NCBI GenBank assembly: GCA_026168455.1
Contig: CM047426.1
Location: forward strand, 84,037,986 to 84,101,985
Direction: 5' to 3'
DNA from: Theocolax elegans
Taxonomy: Eukaryota; Arthropoda; Insecta; Hymenoptera; Cerocephalidae
DNA length: 64,000 nt
Part shown: piece after piece, positions 17,501 to 30,600 of the stretch
Numbering within the stretch: the stretch's first letter is position 1
Layout: each line of letters begins with the position of its first letter
Program-made: the position numbers and the translations under genes
Notes under the pieces: model-generated
The model's input: the letters and a program-made list of their open reading frames with translations, nothing else
Databases searched by the model: none
What the model was told of the DNA's origin: nothing

Positions 17501-20500
17501 TCATAAGTACCAGGGTATTCGTATACATCCACCTTGAACATTAAAATCCATCCCCGCGGGCGTTTCGATCGCGTGCGCGCGCGGAATTCATCATCGGCGA
17601 ACTCCCCTATACTCTTAATTACCCGGAAAATATCCGTACGTAATAAAGTGAAACGTATAAACGCCGCGTCAATAACAACAAGCTTGCACGTATATGTGTA
17701 TAGCACGTATTATACAAACACGAATGTTTTATACATGTACATAAATGTAGAGTGGTGTGCGCGCGCGTGTGTGTGTGTGTGTTTGTATTTAAAAAGAAAA
17801 AGTGAATTGAAAGAAAAGTGGGCGTAATGTAATTAATTGACTAATCCGAACGGGCGAATGTATAGGATACTCGAGCCTACCGAGGAGCTGCCACAGTGCT
17901 GGTCTCGACGGCGCAGGGATGTCAGACATCGGTAGCGGGATGCCTTTAAGCTCACCCTATTGCCCTGACAATACGCTGCCGTTGCTCGAAACCGTCTCCG
18001 AGGATCAGGAAATACACACCAGAAGGAACAACGGTTGGTGGACGTTAATATATCTACATATATACATATATAATATAACTATATATACGTTTAACTTTAC
18101 TTTAATGATATTTACGCGACATAAATATTACACCGAGGGTGGGTTTCTTTTAAAAAATTGATTTATACCTCCTCTTCCAACGTCAAATGGATGGATTCAA
18201 TTTTCTGATGTAATCGTCACAAGTCCTCTTGGATACAACTGATCAATTTAGGTCTATTATACCTCGACGCAAGATTTAATTTATGATTTATTATTAATTT
18301 ATATCTATAGAATACACTCCTGGAAATACGAGTTTTACAATATATATTTATAATTATGTGATTAGGTAGATGGTGTACATACGTGTGGTATTACTGGTTA
18401 TATCTATATATACTTATTGATATTGTTACTCTTACGTCGGTTATTGATTTTTAATGAAATTTTAAAAAGTATTCTGTTTTTGGTATTGTACAATACAATT
18501 TCTTTTATAATTATTTTCGTTCATTTATTATATAGAACTCAATGAAAACTTTGTGACATTGAAAGTTTAAAAATGATTTCTGAGATATTTTTTTCATATC
18601 GAATAATTTAGCGAGTTTGTCATTTGAAATTGATAGAATTCTTCAGTTACAAAAATAAAAACGTTGTTCGTTCATCGATATACTCTAGTAGAAACTTCAC
18701 CATACTTATTGCTAATTTCTGGTGAAAAATGTCATACTTCGTCAATTTTTTGCCGAAAAATATGTAAAACTTCTACGAGGGCGAATGAATTTATAAATCG
18801 ATTTGTTCATTAGTTGATGTCTGCATTTATGTTATACCAGAACAAAAACTTTTCCGAATTTCATTAATATTCACGAATCATAATCTTAATTTCAATTTTA
18901 AATTTACACTTTTGTATTATAAATATATTTTTTTATGTATACATTTAATGACTTACTGAGAGCAAGTATAAATTTCTAATAAAATTATAATTGATTTTTA
19001 TAATACACAATATTGAATATTCATTCTATTATAGTATCAAACAGTCATAATTTTTTGTTAATTACACATGTTATTTAATATAGATTAACCTGATCATAAT
19101 GAAATAATGAAATTTATGGCATTATATACTTTCTCTCAGTATAATTGAATCTTTAGACGATCCTGTCGTTTTTTTCGCGTTATGCTTTTGCAATTTGTTC
19201 TGCTATTATGATTACTATTTTACTATTCGAATGCTTTGCAATTTTTTCAAATATTTAATGTTTAATGAGATCTTAAGATTAACATATATATATACAACAA
19301 GACAAGGGTAAGTAAAATTGAAATTAATATTCACTTTAAAGTTTTACAATTTAATTTATAAATATAGACAACAGCACAAACTGCTTTTTTGAAATATATT
19401 ATGGGAAAAAGCTACAGGATCTAAAGGAGTCAACAAATTAATTTAGGTTTAAGTTTAATTAATCGTGACTTAACTTTTTATTAAACAAAATGGAGATATC
19501 TTCGTAAAAAAGTTTACTATTATCCGCGTATTGATATCATAAATTGCGTTTTCTTTGCATGTTCAGACTGGTTACAATTATATTATTTATTACACCAGGT
19601 CTGAAATTTTTATAGAAAAGAGCATGGACATTGGTTTCCTCGATGCACGGAAGCAAAGTTTCCTTCTAGATACTAGTAAGGCTTCGTTCGACTGATCAAA
19701 AATATATGCTCTACAAATTGAATAGTTTCTTTTTTCACAACTTTTCTTTCATAGATAAACTTGGCTTCCGAAACTCAATTGATTTTCACCATTATGATAT
19801 ATTGGCATTATATTAGATTCAAAGGGGCTGAATCGATATTAAATAAATAATGTAATATATTCCTTAAATCTTCATCTTTGATGGATTAAAATACCTGTTT
19901 CACATTTAACGAATAAATATCTTTTGGCAATCAGCCTCCTCTGTCCATATTTATTCATTTAAAATTTGGTACAAGTATTCATTGAACGTGTCTAATGAAA
20001 TACCACTGTCCAAGAACTTTTTCTGACGAACGACTAAGATACGAGTTACCCGGATTAGAAAAATGAAAAAAAAATAAAGGATAAAAGAGATATAATAAAG
20101 TAAACTATTGTAAACGATGTAGCCAAAGTTCAAGCCTCCTCGAATCGCCAACGCCGCTTATTTCTTTTATAATTTCCTCTCTCGCTTCCTCTCTCTCATT
20201 TTGGGCGCTCCCCCTTGTTTTCTTTCTGTTTTTTAGCGTTAGACGAAACGAATTCGCATGCGAGTGCCACCACCACAACCTGTTACACCACAACCTCTAC
20301 CACCACCAACACCACCACCACCACCTCAACCACCACAACCACCGCGACTACCACCACCACCACCAACACCACCACCACAATAAACCAAGCGAAAAAATTA
20401 AAATTCCCAAAGAGCACCCAACAGACGCGCCCGCAAGCCCTCTATAGTCAGAGAATCGTGATAGGCTCCGAGGAGCTCCACGGCCGAGATATCGATAACG

Positions 20501-23500
20501 TCGTGCGCCAGAAAATCGATGCCCTTGAGAAAAGCCCGAAGGTCGTAAGGTCGACGGCACTAATCGTCAAGCGATCGTTTGCCCCGATCAAGACACGACC
20601 CTCCTCGACTGCTACCACGACGACGATCACGACTGCTAAATTCGATGGAGTTGATCAGACGCGTCATCGACTAGTACCAAATGGCGATGCCAGATCTCGG
20701 ACCAAGGGAAGCGAGGACGCAGTCGACAGCCCAGGTGAGTCGACGAGCCGACGTGACATCCCACCCCTACATCGCTCGTTATGGAATTCTGAATGATCAG
20801 GCACAATTTGCTATCTATACGTTTCTTTTGACATGTCGAAGTTTCTTTGATAATCCATCGTCCATACTAATTCACTAATTTTCTGTCTTTCGGGCCCCGA
20901 GTCCACTTTTCCACTAATTCCACATGTACACCGAGAAACAGGATTATTTCCATTAAATCCATACTTCTTAACTGTTAAATCGCTATGTCATTTCCCTGTG
21001 TAAACGAATTTTTGTTTTTATGGGAATGTAGTACATGATTTGTTACTAGTTCACTAACAGGATTTTAATCCTAATAATTATTTTTCTCGGAACAGCGCCT
21101 CTCCACTTCTCTCTCTCTCTCTCTCTGTTTCTCTCTCTCTCTCTCTCTCTCTATCATTCTCTATCCAAAGTATGAGGTTATGGGAAAGTCTACCAGCTTT
21201 TATTAGGGACAGTAATAGCTTGGCCATTTTTAAGAAAGCCTATTTTGATTATTTGTTAAATAAGATATAAATGAGTGTAGATATGTTTTAAATGTAATAT
21301 GAATGTTGAACTATGATTATCTAAGTTATTTGTTGAAATGATTATCTGATTTATTATTACACTTTTGGGATAAATTGTACCCTATTATTCCAATTGCTAA
21401 CAGAAATTTAATTGTACTATTTTTGTGATATTTGGGTTATGAAGCAAATAATTCCTCTCTCTCTCTCTGTCTAAGAAATTTGATTTTTCAACGCTCGTTG
21501 CAAATTAATCATTTTGTGTTCACATCAGTCCGAGTTAATCAATTGAAATTTCGACATCTCAAGAAACGAATTGTTCAGAATTTTCGTAAACTACCTGAAC
21601 AACATCATTTCATGGAGGGCCTGCATCGAAGGATCAAAACGGATGGTGCTCGAACATTCCACACGAAGAAAATATATAATATCCTAAATCCAAATCCTTA
21701 ATGTACTTGCTATAGTTATTAACACTTTCCTCTTGTAGATAACGTGCTTTCGCCTCATTTTCCTTCTTTTTTAGCTTTCACTTCATTGTCATTAGCCCTT
21801 TCATTGCCGCTGTAAGATGATCGTTAATTTCTAGTAGTTATTTTATTTTGTTACGCACTCAAATGTTTACAGTAAATCTAATTTATTATGAATTTTTGGC
21901 CGTGTGTGTTTGCAATTTAAGGTGATGTCAAATTTTTGTATTCTTTAACATCTATGTACAATTTATAAATTATTCTTCTAGAATTTAGCTTTAGTTAACG
22001 AATATATGATCAAAACTTATAAATACAAATTTAACATTAGTTTTTATAATAAATCATCATACTTTTGACTGTGACATCACTCTGATGTAAATCACAATTG
22101 GCGTAAAATTTTTGGTGCGTTTTAAATTGTAGCTTTGATATTATAACAAACTAGATAAATTTTGTCAACAACAAAGCCATCATGCTGCAGCTAAGCTTGT
22201 TCTATTTTGCGTGCTATCGAATGATGTTCTATATAGTAATATTATTTTAATAGTCGTTATTAGATATTAATATGAAAGTGTGTATACATGTATATACATA
22301 CATATATATATACATACGCATTTCGTTATAATTTATAATAAAATAATTGTTTGCATGTGACTATATAATTTGTATGTATTATTGTACTTTATTGTTAATG
22401 TATAAAAAAAGATATCTCTGTAGATTTTTTCAAATGATAATTAAGATTCATAAGTATATATAACGTGTTTTAATGTGCTGATATAATTAATAATATAAAA
22501 TAATTAATTTAAGTTTTAATTAATAATAATACTATAATAATTGATATGATTTAAGGCGAGAGCAGGGTAGAATAAGCAATAACCAAAAAAATAATAATAT
22601 CTTCATATCATCATCCTATATTTTTGTCTAAAATTGTAATAATACGTATAACTATTCATTTATTCGCAAATAACTTTTTTCTTTATTTATAACGTTTTCT
22701 TACAATTCTAGACAATTTAATTTAATGAGAGAATTTTCATGGTCGAAATTTTTTATACTTGTACAAAAATTATGTTACTGAAAATGAAAATACTGAGTTA
22801 ACCATGTTTATCCACGCGATTCTAAACTCTGAAATCATTTTCTTAAAAACATCAATAATTTTGAAAATGAATCTAGGTATTTTTTTGGAAAGCAGATTCG
22901 ATAAGTTAAGTGGATCATATTATGCAATAATATGCATATTTGAGAGAAAGTGAGAGAAAAGTGACTCTTTCTAAAGTGTTAGTGACTGAATTCTAATGTT
23001 GTCAATTCATTAATGAATTTTAAGGAAGTACAAAAATTTATTGAATCCTCGTCAATCGGTTTTACACATAATTTATTATATATTAAAAGTGCAGAAAAGT
23101 ACAGATCTTTAAAATGTTATTATAAATTTAACACGTAGAAATTAGATTGACTATAGTATATATTAATCAAATGAAACATCGAACCATTTTTATTACTATT
23201 TTGTTTTATTTATTTAAGAACTATAGGAAATTGATAAAAATTAAAAATTTTATCAAGTAATAGTTTTATTTGCATAATGCAGCATTTGAGCTTAACTTTT
23301 GTATTGATTTAAAAAAATTTTGCGAAAAATTAAAAGTATTCGTACATTATAAACGTGCTGTTTAGTTTACTTCTATTTTGTAAGTAAGTGTATGGAATGG
23401 ATACCTTTTATACGATTTAAAGGGATGTCGGACTCAGAAAATGGGTATATTCCTTATATTTTTGTAAACAGAAAAAATAATATTTGGAAAAATCCTTTAC

Positions 23501-24604
23501 GTCAAGCCTTTACGCATACTTTAAATAATATACCCAACTTCTAAAGATTTTTAAATCGCTAATTAGAGTATAATGTCTGGAATTTAAATTTATATATTTT
23601 TTTTACTCAAAATTACCAACCAAAAATATTTTATTCAATACACGCCGTTGGTTTGATTTTGGTTTATTCAATTATTATTTAAAAAAAGGTCAATACGTCA
23701 CGCACTTTCTTATGTTTTAAACTATTCTAATACATTTTTTCAGATATTTAACTCAAGATTTTAATATAATTTTTAAGTTAAAAAATGGATATCGCTATAA
23801 TTTGTGTCCGGCATCTCGTTACAGAATTTTCCTAAGAGTACGAATACTTTTAATTAATACTGCGCTACTTATATTAATAAATTTAAAGCTGGATAACATT
23901 TGTTTGCATTATAACAAAACCTTGAATTATCTAACAATTAATTATCATAATAAAATGAATAAAATTTTATTAACATATATGTATAAAAAATCTCAGTCAT
24001 AAAAAGTCTCATGCAATGTAATCGTGAAAAAATAATGAAGCAAACAAGCTCATTTCCTCATAAAATTAAATTAATTGCTCGTTTAAATCATCTGTTGACA
24101 GTTTGCCAGCACGACTTCGATGCTAGCGACTACTACTTCCGAGATTCGTTCGACCACTCGTCCTCGGAGAGTCAACTTCTGGAGGCAAGTGGACTTGGTG
24201 GTAAACCTGGACCTCACGGAAGCAGTAGATCGATTACCCCTGTACCTAAAATGCAACGATTACAAAATTCCAAGATCTGCAGCGTGCAACAATCAGCCTC
24301 ATCATCGAGTAGCATCTTAACCGCGAGCTCGGCGCGTCATCGGCAAATGGCACCGACAGCTGCCAACTCGATCGGTACAGCAGCGCACTCGCGCATGCGC
24401 AGGCGCACTTTGCGAGTGGTCAAGTTTTACATACCGGCATTGATGCTTACCATCACCGTTCTTTTCATCGTTACCGTACTGGTATTTGAAACGGACTCGA
24501 AAGTCTTCGAAGGACTCAGAAAAACTCCGGAGATGATTGCGATAAGGAGCCAATACTACGCGCCGATCAAAGATTTTCTCAAAACCAAGTTAGGCCTCTT
24601 TTGA
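5409..24604 (+). CDS. FERM domain protein, FRMD3/FRMD5 (4.1O)-like, membrane-anchored; N-terminal part outside window
   Basis: A protein 4.1-superfamily member expected to link the plasma membrane to the cytoskeleton. Exons: 5409-5561, 10321-10335, 11245-11333, 16086-16312, 17866-18033, 20237-20734 and 24102-24604; all phases agree and give 550 residues plus stop. Order: FERM C-lobe (YLGINHCGILTFQG, FRWPEVQKI, KKHTVGFKC, VWRCAVEQMLFFT), FERM-adjacent segment (FSWGTKFKYTGRTEREVLEE), a Ser/Pro-rich linker (RKASSVPATPSTPS; YSSLPRSCHSAG), a Thr-rich low-complexity exon, then a C-terminal transmembrane helix and the tail LRKTPEM..QYYAPIKDF. That tail resembles the RQTPEF..QY.CPL end of FRMD3/FRMD5. 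The F1 and F2 FERM lobes are missing, so the gene should start left of the window. Family level is sure; exact orthology is not. Confidence 0.88.
5562..10320 (+). other. Intron of FERM protein gene
   Basis: About 4.8 kb of AT-rich DNA. A GC-richer block at 8690-9120 has an open frame with a Glu run made by a GGA repeat (8932-8955). No splice-compatible exon was supported. Nothing else recognised. Confidence 0.6.
8932..8955 (+). repeat. GGA microsatellite
   Basis: An uninterrupted GGA/GAG run within a GC-richer intronic block. It makes the open frame here look coding through a poly-Glu stretch. Confidence 0.8.
10321..10335 (+). CDS. FERM protein exon b, 15-nt microexon (DMRTK)
   Basis: A pyrimidine-rich acceptor CTTCTCACTTCAG, 15 nt GACATGAGGACAAAG, and a strong donor GTGAGT. 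In frame it bridges exon a (..LTITE) and exon c (KKHTVGF..), giving TITE-DMRTK-KKHTVGF. That fits the spacing I recall for this loop in relatives (acidic/basic residues before KKHTVGF). Skipping it would also keep frame. Confidence 0.75.
10336..11244 (+). other. Intron of FERM protein gene
   Basis: AT-rich, 909 bp between the microexon and exon c. Nothing else seen. Confidence 0.7.
11245..11333 (+). CDS. FERM protein exon c (end of FERM C-lobe)
   Basis: Acceptor TTTTCCAG, then KKHTVGFKCPTG and RHVWRCAVEQMLFFT, ending in two bases of a Thr codon before donor GTAAGT. The C..LW/VWRC.VEQ pattern is the terminal helix of a FERM domain. Phase 0 to 2. Confidence 0.92.
11334..16085 (+). other. Intron of FERM protein gene
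   Basis: About 4.75 kb. Mostly AT-rich, with GC-richer patches near 12180-12440 and 14200-14510. The latter has a 143-codon plus-strand open frame (14078-14509) that I do not recognise. Nothing else supportable. Confidence 0.6.
16086..16312 (+). CDS. FERM protein exon d (FERM-adjacent segment)
   Basis: The first base completes the Thr codon of exon c, then LSRASDAPVMSGGSIFSWG, TKFKYTGRTEREVLEE and KASSVPATPSTPS. FSWG-KFKYTGRTE is the FERM-adjacent motif typical of 4.1 proteins and often phospho-regulated. Donor GTTAGT, phase 2 to 1. Confidence 0.92.
16313..17865 (+). other. Intron of FERM protein gene
   Basis: About 1.55 kb, AT-rich with a GC-richer patch near 17530-17680 and a GT microsatellite near 17765-17782. 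No exon seen. Confidence 0.65.
17866..18033 (+). CDS. FERM protein exon e
   Basis: Acceptor ATGTATAG; the split codon gives R, then YSSLPRSCHSAG, PLSSPYCPDNTLPLLETV and HTRRNN before donor GTTGGT. Ser/Pro-rich linker with no known domain. Phase 1 to 1. The match of both split codons supports the junction. Confidence 0.85.
18034..20236 (+). other. Intron of FERM protein gene
   Basis: 2.2 kb of AT-rich DNA. Nothing recognised. Confidence 0.65.
20237..20734 (+). CDS. FERM protein exon f (poly-Thr region)
   Basis: Acceptor CTGTTTTTTAG completes an Ala codon, followed by LDETNSHASATTTTCYTTT and a long Thr tract encoded by ACC/ACA repeats (about 20264-20383). A more ordinary charged part follows, with EELHGRDIDNVVRQKID, ALIVKRSFAPIKTRP and a second TATTTTITT run. 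Donor GTGAGT, phase 1 to 1, 498 nt. The exon can be skipped without a frameshift, so it may be optional. Confidence 0.8.
20264..20383 (+). repeat. ACC/ACA trinucleotide tract coding poly-Thr
   Basis: An imperfect ACC/ACA/ACT repeat within FERM protein exon f, translating to nearly pure Thr with a few Ser, Asn, Ala, Cys and Tyr. Confidence 0.88.
20735..24101 (+). other. Intron of FERM protein gene
   Basis: About 3.4 kb, AT-rich, with a CT microsatellite near 21109-21152. No exon seen. Confidence 0.65.
21109..21152. repeat. CT microsatellite
   Basis: A CT dinucleotide run with one GTTT interruption. Confidence 0.85.
24102..24604 (+). CDS. FERM protein last exon (transmembrane C-terminus)
   Basis: Acceptor CTGTTGACAG; the split codon gives V, then CQHDFDASDYYFRDSFD, a Ser-rich linker, the basic RMRRRTLRVVK, and a 21-residue hydrophobic helix at about 24425-24487 (FYIPALMLTITVLFIVTVLVF, split here as FYIPALMLTI / TVLFIVTVLVF). 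It ends in the tail KTPEMIAIRSQYYAPIKD and TGA at 24602-24604. Basic residues before and acidic after the helix suggest a tail-anchored topology with the FERM domain in the cytosol. Confidence 0.9.
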
Positions 24605-27600
24605 TTACATCCGCTCGAACAGAGTCAAACGGCGTCCATGTTGTTCGTCGCGTAGCCAGTGCCACCACCGCCTTCTTGCGATTTCGCGCTGATACTTCGG
24701 TTAACTTGATATCGACGAAGCCGATGAGCGTACTTTATTTTTACGAATTTCGCGCTTATTTTCATTCTGGTATGTTTGCTTTACCGATCGAGCCACAAAC
24801 TTTAACCGAACCGACGAAGCAATATAACTTTTTGTTATCGTTAGTTTTCCTTTAATTACTTACTTTCACGATGCCAATTTATTTTGTTACGTTAAATATT
24901 TTTATTTATGATTTAAAAAGTAATGTTCAACTGCAATTGAAAATCTAGTTGGCTTTGTCGATGAAGTGTTTTACGTTTTGTAAGTAATAATTTTTACGAA
25001 AACTAGAATTCCATATTAATTTAGGTATACCGCGATTACCTAATCCAACATGTATATTTTTTTTATTAAAGGTTTGTACTCGAAATGTATGTTTCGAGCG
25101 TTACATAACTTTCTTAATAAGCGCAAGAAAACATTGTTGTCACCCAAGTCGTTTACTCGCTAGTATTTAAATTACTTTTAATAATTTAAATTTTCTGAGC
25201 TTACGATTGTTTATCGTTTTAAAAATCATTTAAATCATACATTTTACGTCTTCACGAACAGTTAAATTAATACTTTATTTTCGTAAAACGCGATCGGCTT
25301 CGACAGATGCAAGTGCCAATTTTCTATGTGTATGTGTGTGCGTACGAGGAGAAAAATTTGAAAAACAAAGAATTCAAATATAATAAAAAAGTAATAAAAG
25401 TGCTCTATCGTGAGATCTCAATTATGTACATAAATATATCGTGCAACGTGAATTTGCAAAATACGAGGACATAATACTTGCATTTTTTGCTTCTTTTTTG
25501 TTTTTCTTCAAGAAAAATCCACGTAACGCCTTAAAAAGCCATGTATATTTACACGTATACACACAAGGAAGTGTGCATAATATTAAATAAATAGCTGAAT
25601 CAATAAACGTTTCGAAGCAAATATATATATTATGCATATGCAAGCGAGGAAATACAGTGACTTTTTAAATTCACGAATCAATGTATGTACATTAATCTTG
25701 CGCTGCGCCATACAAATATTCGTCGAAACATCAGAGAAGCAATCAAAAAGCAAAAAAACAAGAAAGAGTTTATCAAAGTCGGTGTAAAATTTAAAAAATA
25801 AGTGAAATACGAAGTATATAAAATTTATACGCGTGTGCTTTCCTATTATTTTGTTTATATATGCAAAACCAAAATGGGGTTAAAGTAGCAGAAGAGCAGA
25901 AAAAAATATTGAACGCGCGTGATAACTTGATGGTCTTCCGGCGTTGTCCTTCAAAATGGATAATCTGAGCTAATCTCCACGCGAGCAACTGGTTTTCTTT
26001 CCTTCTGCAGTTGTATTTGTTATAAAGAGAAACATTTTCCGGTTACTTCGAAAATAAAGGAAATAGACATATTTTTTACAGTAATTGTATAAGCGCATAT
26101 TAAGTGTATACCTCAATGGATATCAAAATAATATTAATTAATTTACGATGAATATAGTTTTTGAAACATACTGTGCAAAGTGCTGTTACGTGACTCAATC
26201 AAAAATTTGTAATATAATAAAATATGCGAACAAGCTTACTTATTTTCTAATTATACATATAGCTAATACAATTTGATAAATCAAAATACAATCATCTGCA
26301 GAAGGAAGAACCAAGTCAATAATCGCTTAGATTTGAAACAAATCAACCGAGAGATATTAAATCGATACATTATTTTATTGTTAAATTTTGGTAGGTGCAG
26401 CATTTGATCGTGTCGGCGAGTGTAATATATAATAGTAACAAAAAAATAATAATCATTAAAATTAGATATATCAATTAATAAGACAATTCCACTAGGCAAT
26501 GGCAAAGAAAACAGGATAAATAAACGAGTATAGTAAAAAATAAATGTGTCAACGAAAAAGTAATTAACTATTTTGTATGTAGCATGTGGATTCCGTCGTT
26601 TTCCTTGACGTGCTGCGAATATCTGCCCTCTCTTCTTTTATTTAACGGAAAAAAGGTGTGCTTTATTTATTACTGTGCTTTTACAATGTCCTTAAGTAGA
26701 TAAAACTCTTCTGCTCGCTATACGATTTTGCAAGACAGCCTCGCACCTTGTCAAAGGTTCTTTTAAAACCGTACATACTGTACCTATTTAGTTTTAGTGT
26801 TCATTTATATTCATCTATAATGTTATCAATGTGAAGCGCTAATGATTTTAAAAACGTTATCCTTTTTAAAATTGTACAATTTTAATTTATTTAATGCGGT
26901 ATACTTAATTAGGTTAATGACATTAATTTAATTTTATAATAATACAAAGCGACGAGATAACTGTTGATTAAACTTTTGACAAAGTAATTAAATAATTAAT
27001 CGACAATTTTGACCAAATATACTTTCAAAAGTATTTTTCTAATGTTTGAACGATATTTTTTTAATACATTTAAATAAATGTGATGTGCGAAAAGTTAAAA
27101 AACAAAATAATTTTATTTGAATTAAACCTTACCAGAAATTATATGCTTGAGATCGACCTTCATTGAAAATAAAATAAACGGCAACCCATTTTTTCCTAAA
27201 AGTGCCTATACGCTGTCCTCTTAGAATCTCGGCGGATCGAACGATTGTGTACTATAAAATAAAAAAAAAAATAACGTAACAAATGTTCTACACTGGCGAA
27301 ACTGCGCGACGTTCAACACAAAGATCTATATGGCTTTCATATTTTTTTTCGAATTATTATATATATATCTCTATGCGCTTTGCAATAAAATTTAATATAA
27401 TAAATAAAGTGCGAGAAATCTGTAAACTGTACAGCGAACTAATGATGGACAGAAGCGACGATAAAATGAAAATTATAAAATATAATATTATTGATACAAG
27501 CGCCGATATACGTATATATATATATTGTATAAGTGACTATGTTTTTGGCTTTTTTATCGCGACAATTTCGACCGGTGGAAGAAAAATGAATTGTCGCTTT

Positions 27601-30600
27601 ACATGCGCATTATGTACATTAGTAAGTTGTGTGATGATTCATGATTCAATCGAGGGATGTTTTTTCGCGATTTTGTCGCGCAATGTGTATAAATATACGG
27701 ATGTCAATTGCAAACAAAAAAAATAATCTAATCTAATAGGTGCATACTTAGAGAATAGCTATAAAAAAAGGTGTAATGGATATCGAGAGGAAATAAAAAT
27801 CGATTTCTTTTACTTTGAACAAATAAGAAAAATAATCGATTTCCATTGAGGCTTTATGTACATCTAAAATTATATTTTTTTCATTTTGGTATACCACCGT
27901 AACCATCGATCAAACATTAAATATTTAAATAATATGTCTAAAGTCATAAATGGCATTACATAACTAAACTAAAGATGCTCTGTTCAAACTCTCTATATCC
28001 AAATTTTCCGTAAGAACTACATACGTTATGCATATATTACTTTAAGTATATCGTAATGAAGCAGTGCGCGAAAATCAATGAAACCTGCAATACAAACCAT
28101 GACAGATAATCGTTGAATACTTACTGTTTAATTAAGGGAATGGATGCGAAAAAGTTCGTTTTATTATATTTTATTTCTTAAACTGATTTATTTATACTGC
28201 TCTGCATGGGTTGGAAAGTTTGTTAATGGCTTAACTAATTAAATCGTTACATTATTGTTATTAACTTAATTATTATATATATATTATATGTTGACCCTCT
28301 TTTGAACGGGATAATTTAAGTACGTGAAAAATAGTTTTATTTAACGTCTCTGGTTTTAGTACTGCTATACTTTATAAAATAAAATAAGGGTCAATTATTT
28401 TCCCTTTAAAAAGCATATTGATTATTTTTAGTTCACCGATAGATTGAAGATAATTTTCTATGAAACATAATGTTACTTTAACAAAACTTTTTTGGTGTAC
28501 TAGAAGAAATGTAGTACAAATGTGTGAATATATATTTACATAAATTGTACATTAAATTAATATGTTAAAAAAAAACAAGAAAAACAACGACTTTTTTGTA
28601 TAACTCATCGATGATCCAGTGTTACAAGAAAATTATCACGAAAAATTTTATATTCGTACAGAACAACACACATACTAAAAAAGAAAGACTTAGTTACATG
28701 TACTAAACTTTTCATTATATTCCGATCAATAAAATTTATACTTACAAAAAATGTAATTTATTCTTCATTTAAAGAAACTATAAAAAGAAATTTGCAAATG
28801 ATACCTGTTGTTAACATATACTAAAATTAAAACAATCATCATGTTTTCATATTTGTGACGATTTTTGATGAAACATTGCGATGGTTTTTGACGCGTAAAC
28901 AGTAGACAATTATATAAATAGCGCGATAAAATTTTTGTCGACGTAAGTTGCGAAATTCCATCTTTTGTATTAAATAATAACAATACTTAATAATAAAAAA
29001 AGAGTGCCAGGGTGAAATTATCGAAAAAAGTAATTGACAACGAGTAGAATCCATTAATCAAACGCTAAAGGTAATTTTCTCATTAATATTTGTATCGCTT
29101 TTTCATGCAGCTGTTATAATTGTGCATAAGTATTTAAGAAAGTCAGATCACCAGTAACCAAATTATAGACATACAAAATATAAAAAGCTCATTTAAGTTT
29201 TTAATTTGTATTATTTTTTTATTTTTAGTTTTAAATTGTATTATATATTATTTAAGAAATATTTGTTATTGTTTTCTTTAATATTTTTTATTGCTGTTGA
29301 ATTTTTCTTTTATGCTTTGTAATATGTAATATGTAAAAGATATGTATATTGTTATATTTTTAAATTTTTTAAGTGAATTACATAATGAATAATTAAAAAA
29401 AAATCTACTTAATGGTGCAAATCAAGAAAATCCTTGATCTCTTTGTAAAGCATTGCTATAAGTAAACGATGGTTTAATTTTCTTTCTCCTATTGCAACAA
29501 AATCGTGCAAAGTACTATTAGGCATCTTCAATCTTTTTCATTCACAAACTGCAATTTATATATATACTTTAAAGAATATTTTATATACGAATACTAGTAA
29601 TTTATACAGCTTTAGGAATCGTATCCTTTTTATATTGTAACGAATAATTAAACAAACTAACAATAATTAAATAGTAAATAAGTATCAAAATATATTTGTT
29701 TGTACAAAACATTTATCTTTATGCCTATAAGTCATCCAAATGTATGATAAAAACGACAATATTATTTATTTTACTCGTATATTAAAAAGAAACGAGGATC
29801 GAAAAGTATCTTCGACATCGTTTTATGACTAGAACTATATATTATTGTTATATACCCAAAATGTTTCTACGTATGGCTGTATAAATTAATCAATACAGAA
29901 AGTTTTTGTAAATAAAGATATAAATAATTTCGACAAAAAAGGAATATCGCAAAGCAATTGAAGCTGCCTAATATATCGGTAATGCAAAAAGTAAAAAAAA
30001 AAATTAATCGCGTACTTTCAAATCAAATTGCAGTGTCGGCTGTGTGTAAAAAAATAGCTGAGCTCTACTTATGTAATTTTAAGTAATCAATACAAATTTT
30101 TGCAGACAATTCTGCATAAATATAGAATAAAGTCAATGATTGGGATTTTCTTTTTTAATTTTCTTTTTCTCAAAGTCGTAAAATTAAAATATCAAAACGC
30201 AATATAACAACAGTTTGTAAGTATATAAGTGACGAACGGCGAGTTTTTTTTAAATTCAATAAAATGAAAATTCATTTGTACTACACTAAGTCGCTGCGAT
30301 TAAATTTTCCGGAAGACTGATGCTTTAGAGAAGAGAGTTTGTAATAAAAAAATGAATTGGACACATCTAAGAGACGTTAAATAATTGTTACTAGAATCAA
30401 ATAAAATTTCTTGTCAGTGAAATAATTAACACGAAACGGAAGAATGTACGACGATTTCAAATAGTGGAAAAAGAGAATGAAAATTTACCCTTTTCCAATT
30501 CGACTGATGTACGAAACGTACGAAGAGTCGATGGTATTAAGATATTTTTATTATTTACATGCGAAGGAATCGTTTTCTATAGGTCAAAAAAAGAAAAAAA

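Noticed and set aside
20215..20236. ATG-initiated start for the poly-Thr frame
   Set aside because: The first codons are the pyrimidine tract of a splice acceptor; the exon joins the FERM gene in phase at 20237.
27283..27726. 147-codon open frame in the intergenic region
   Set aside because: AT-driven composition rich in Ile, Tyr and Lys, no domain or conserved pattern.
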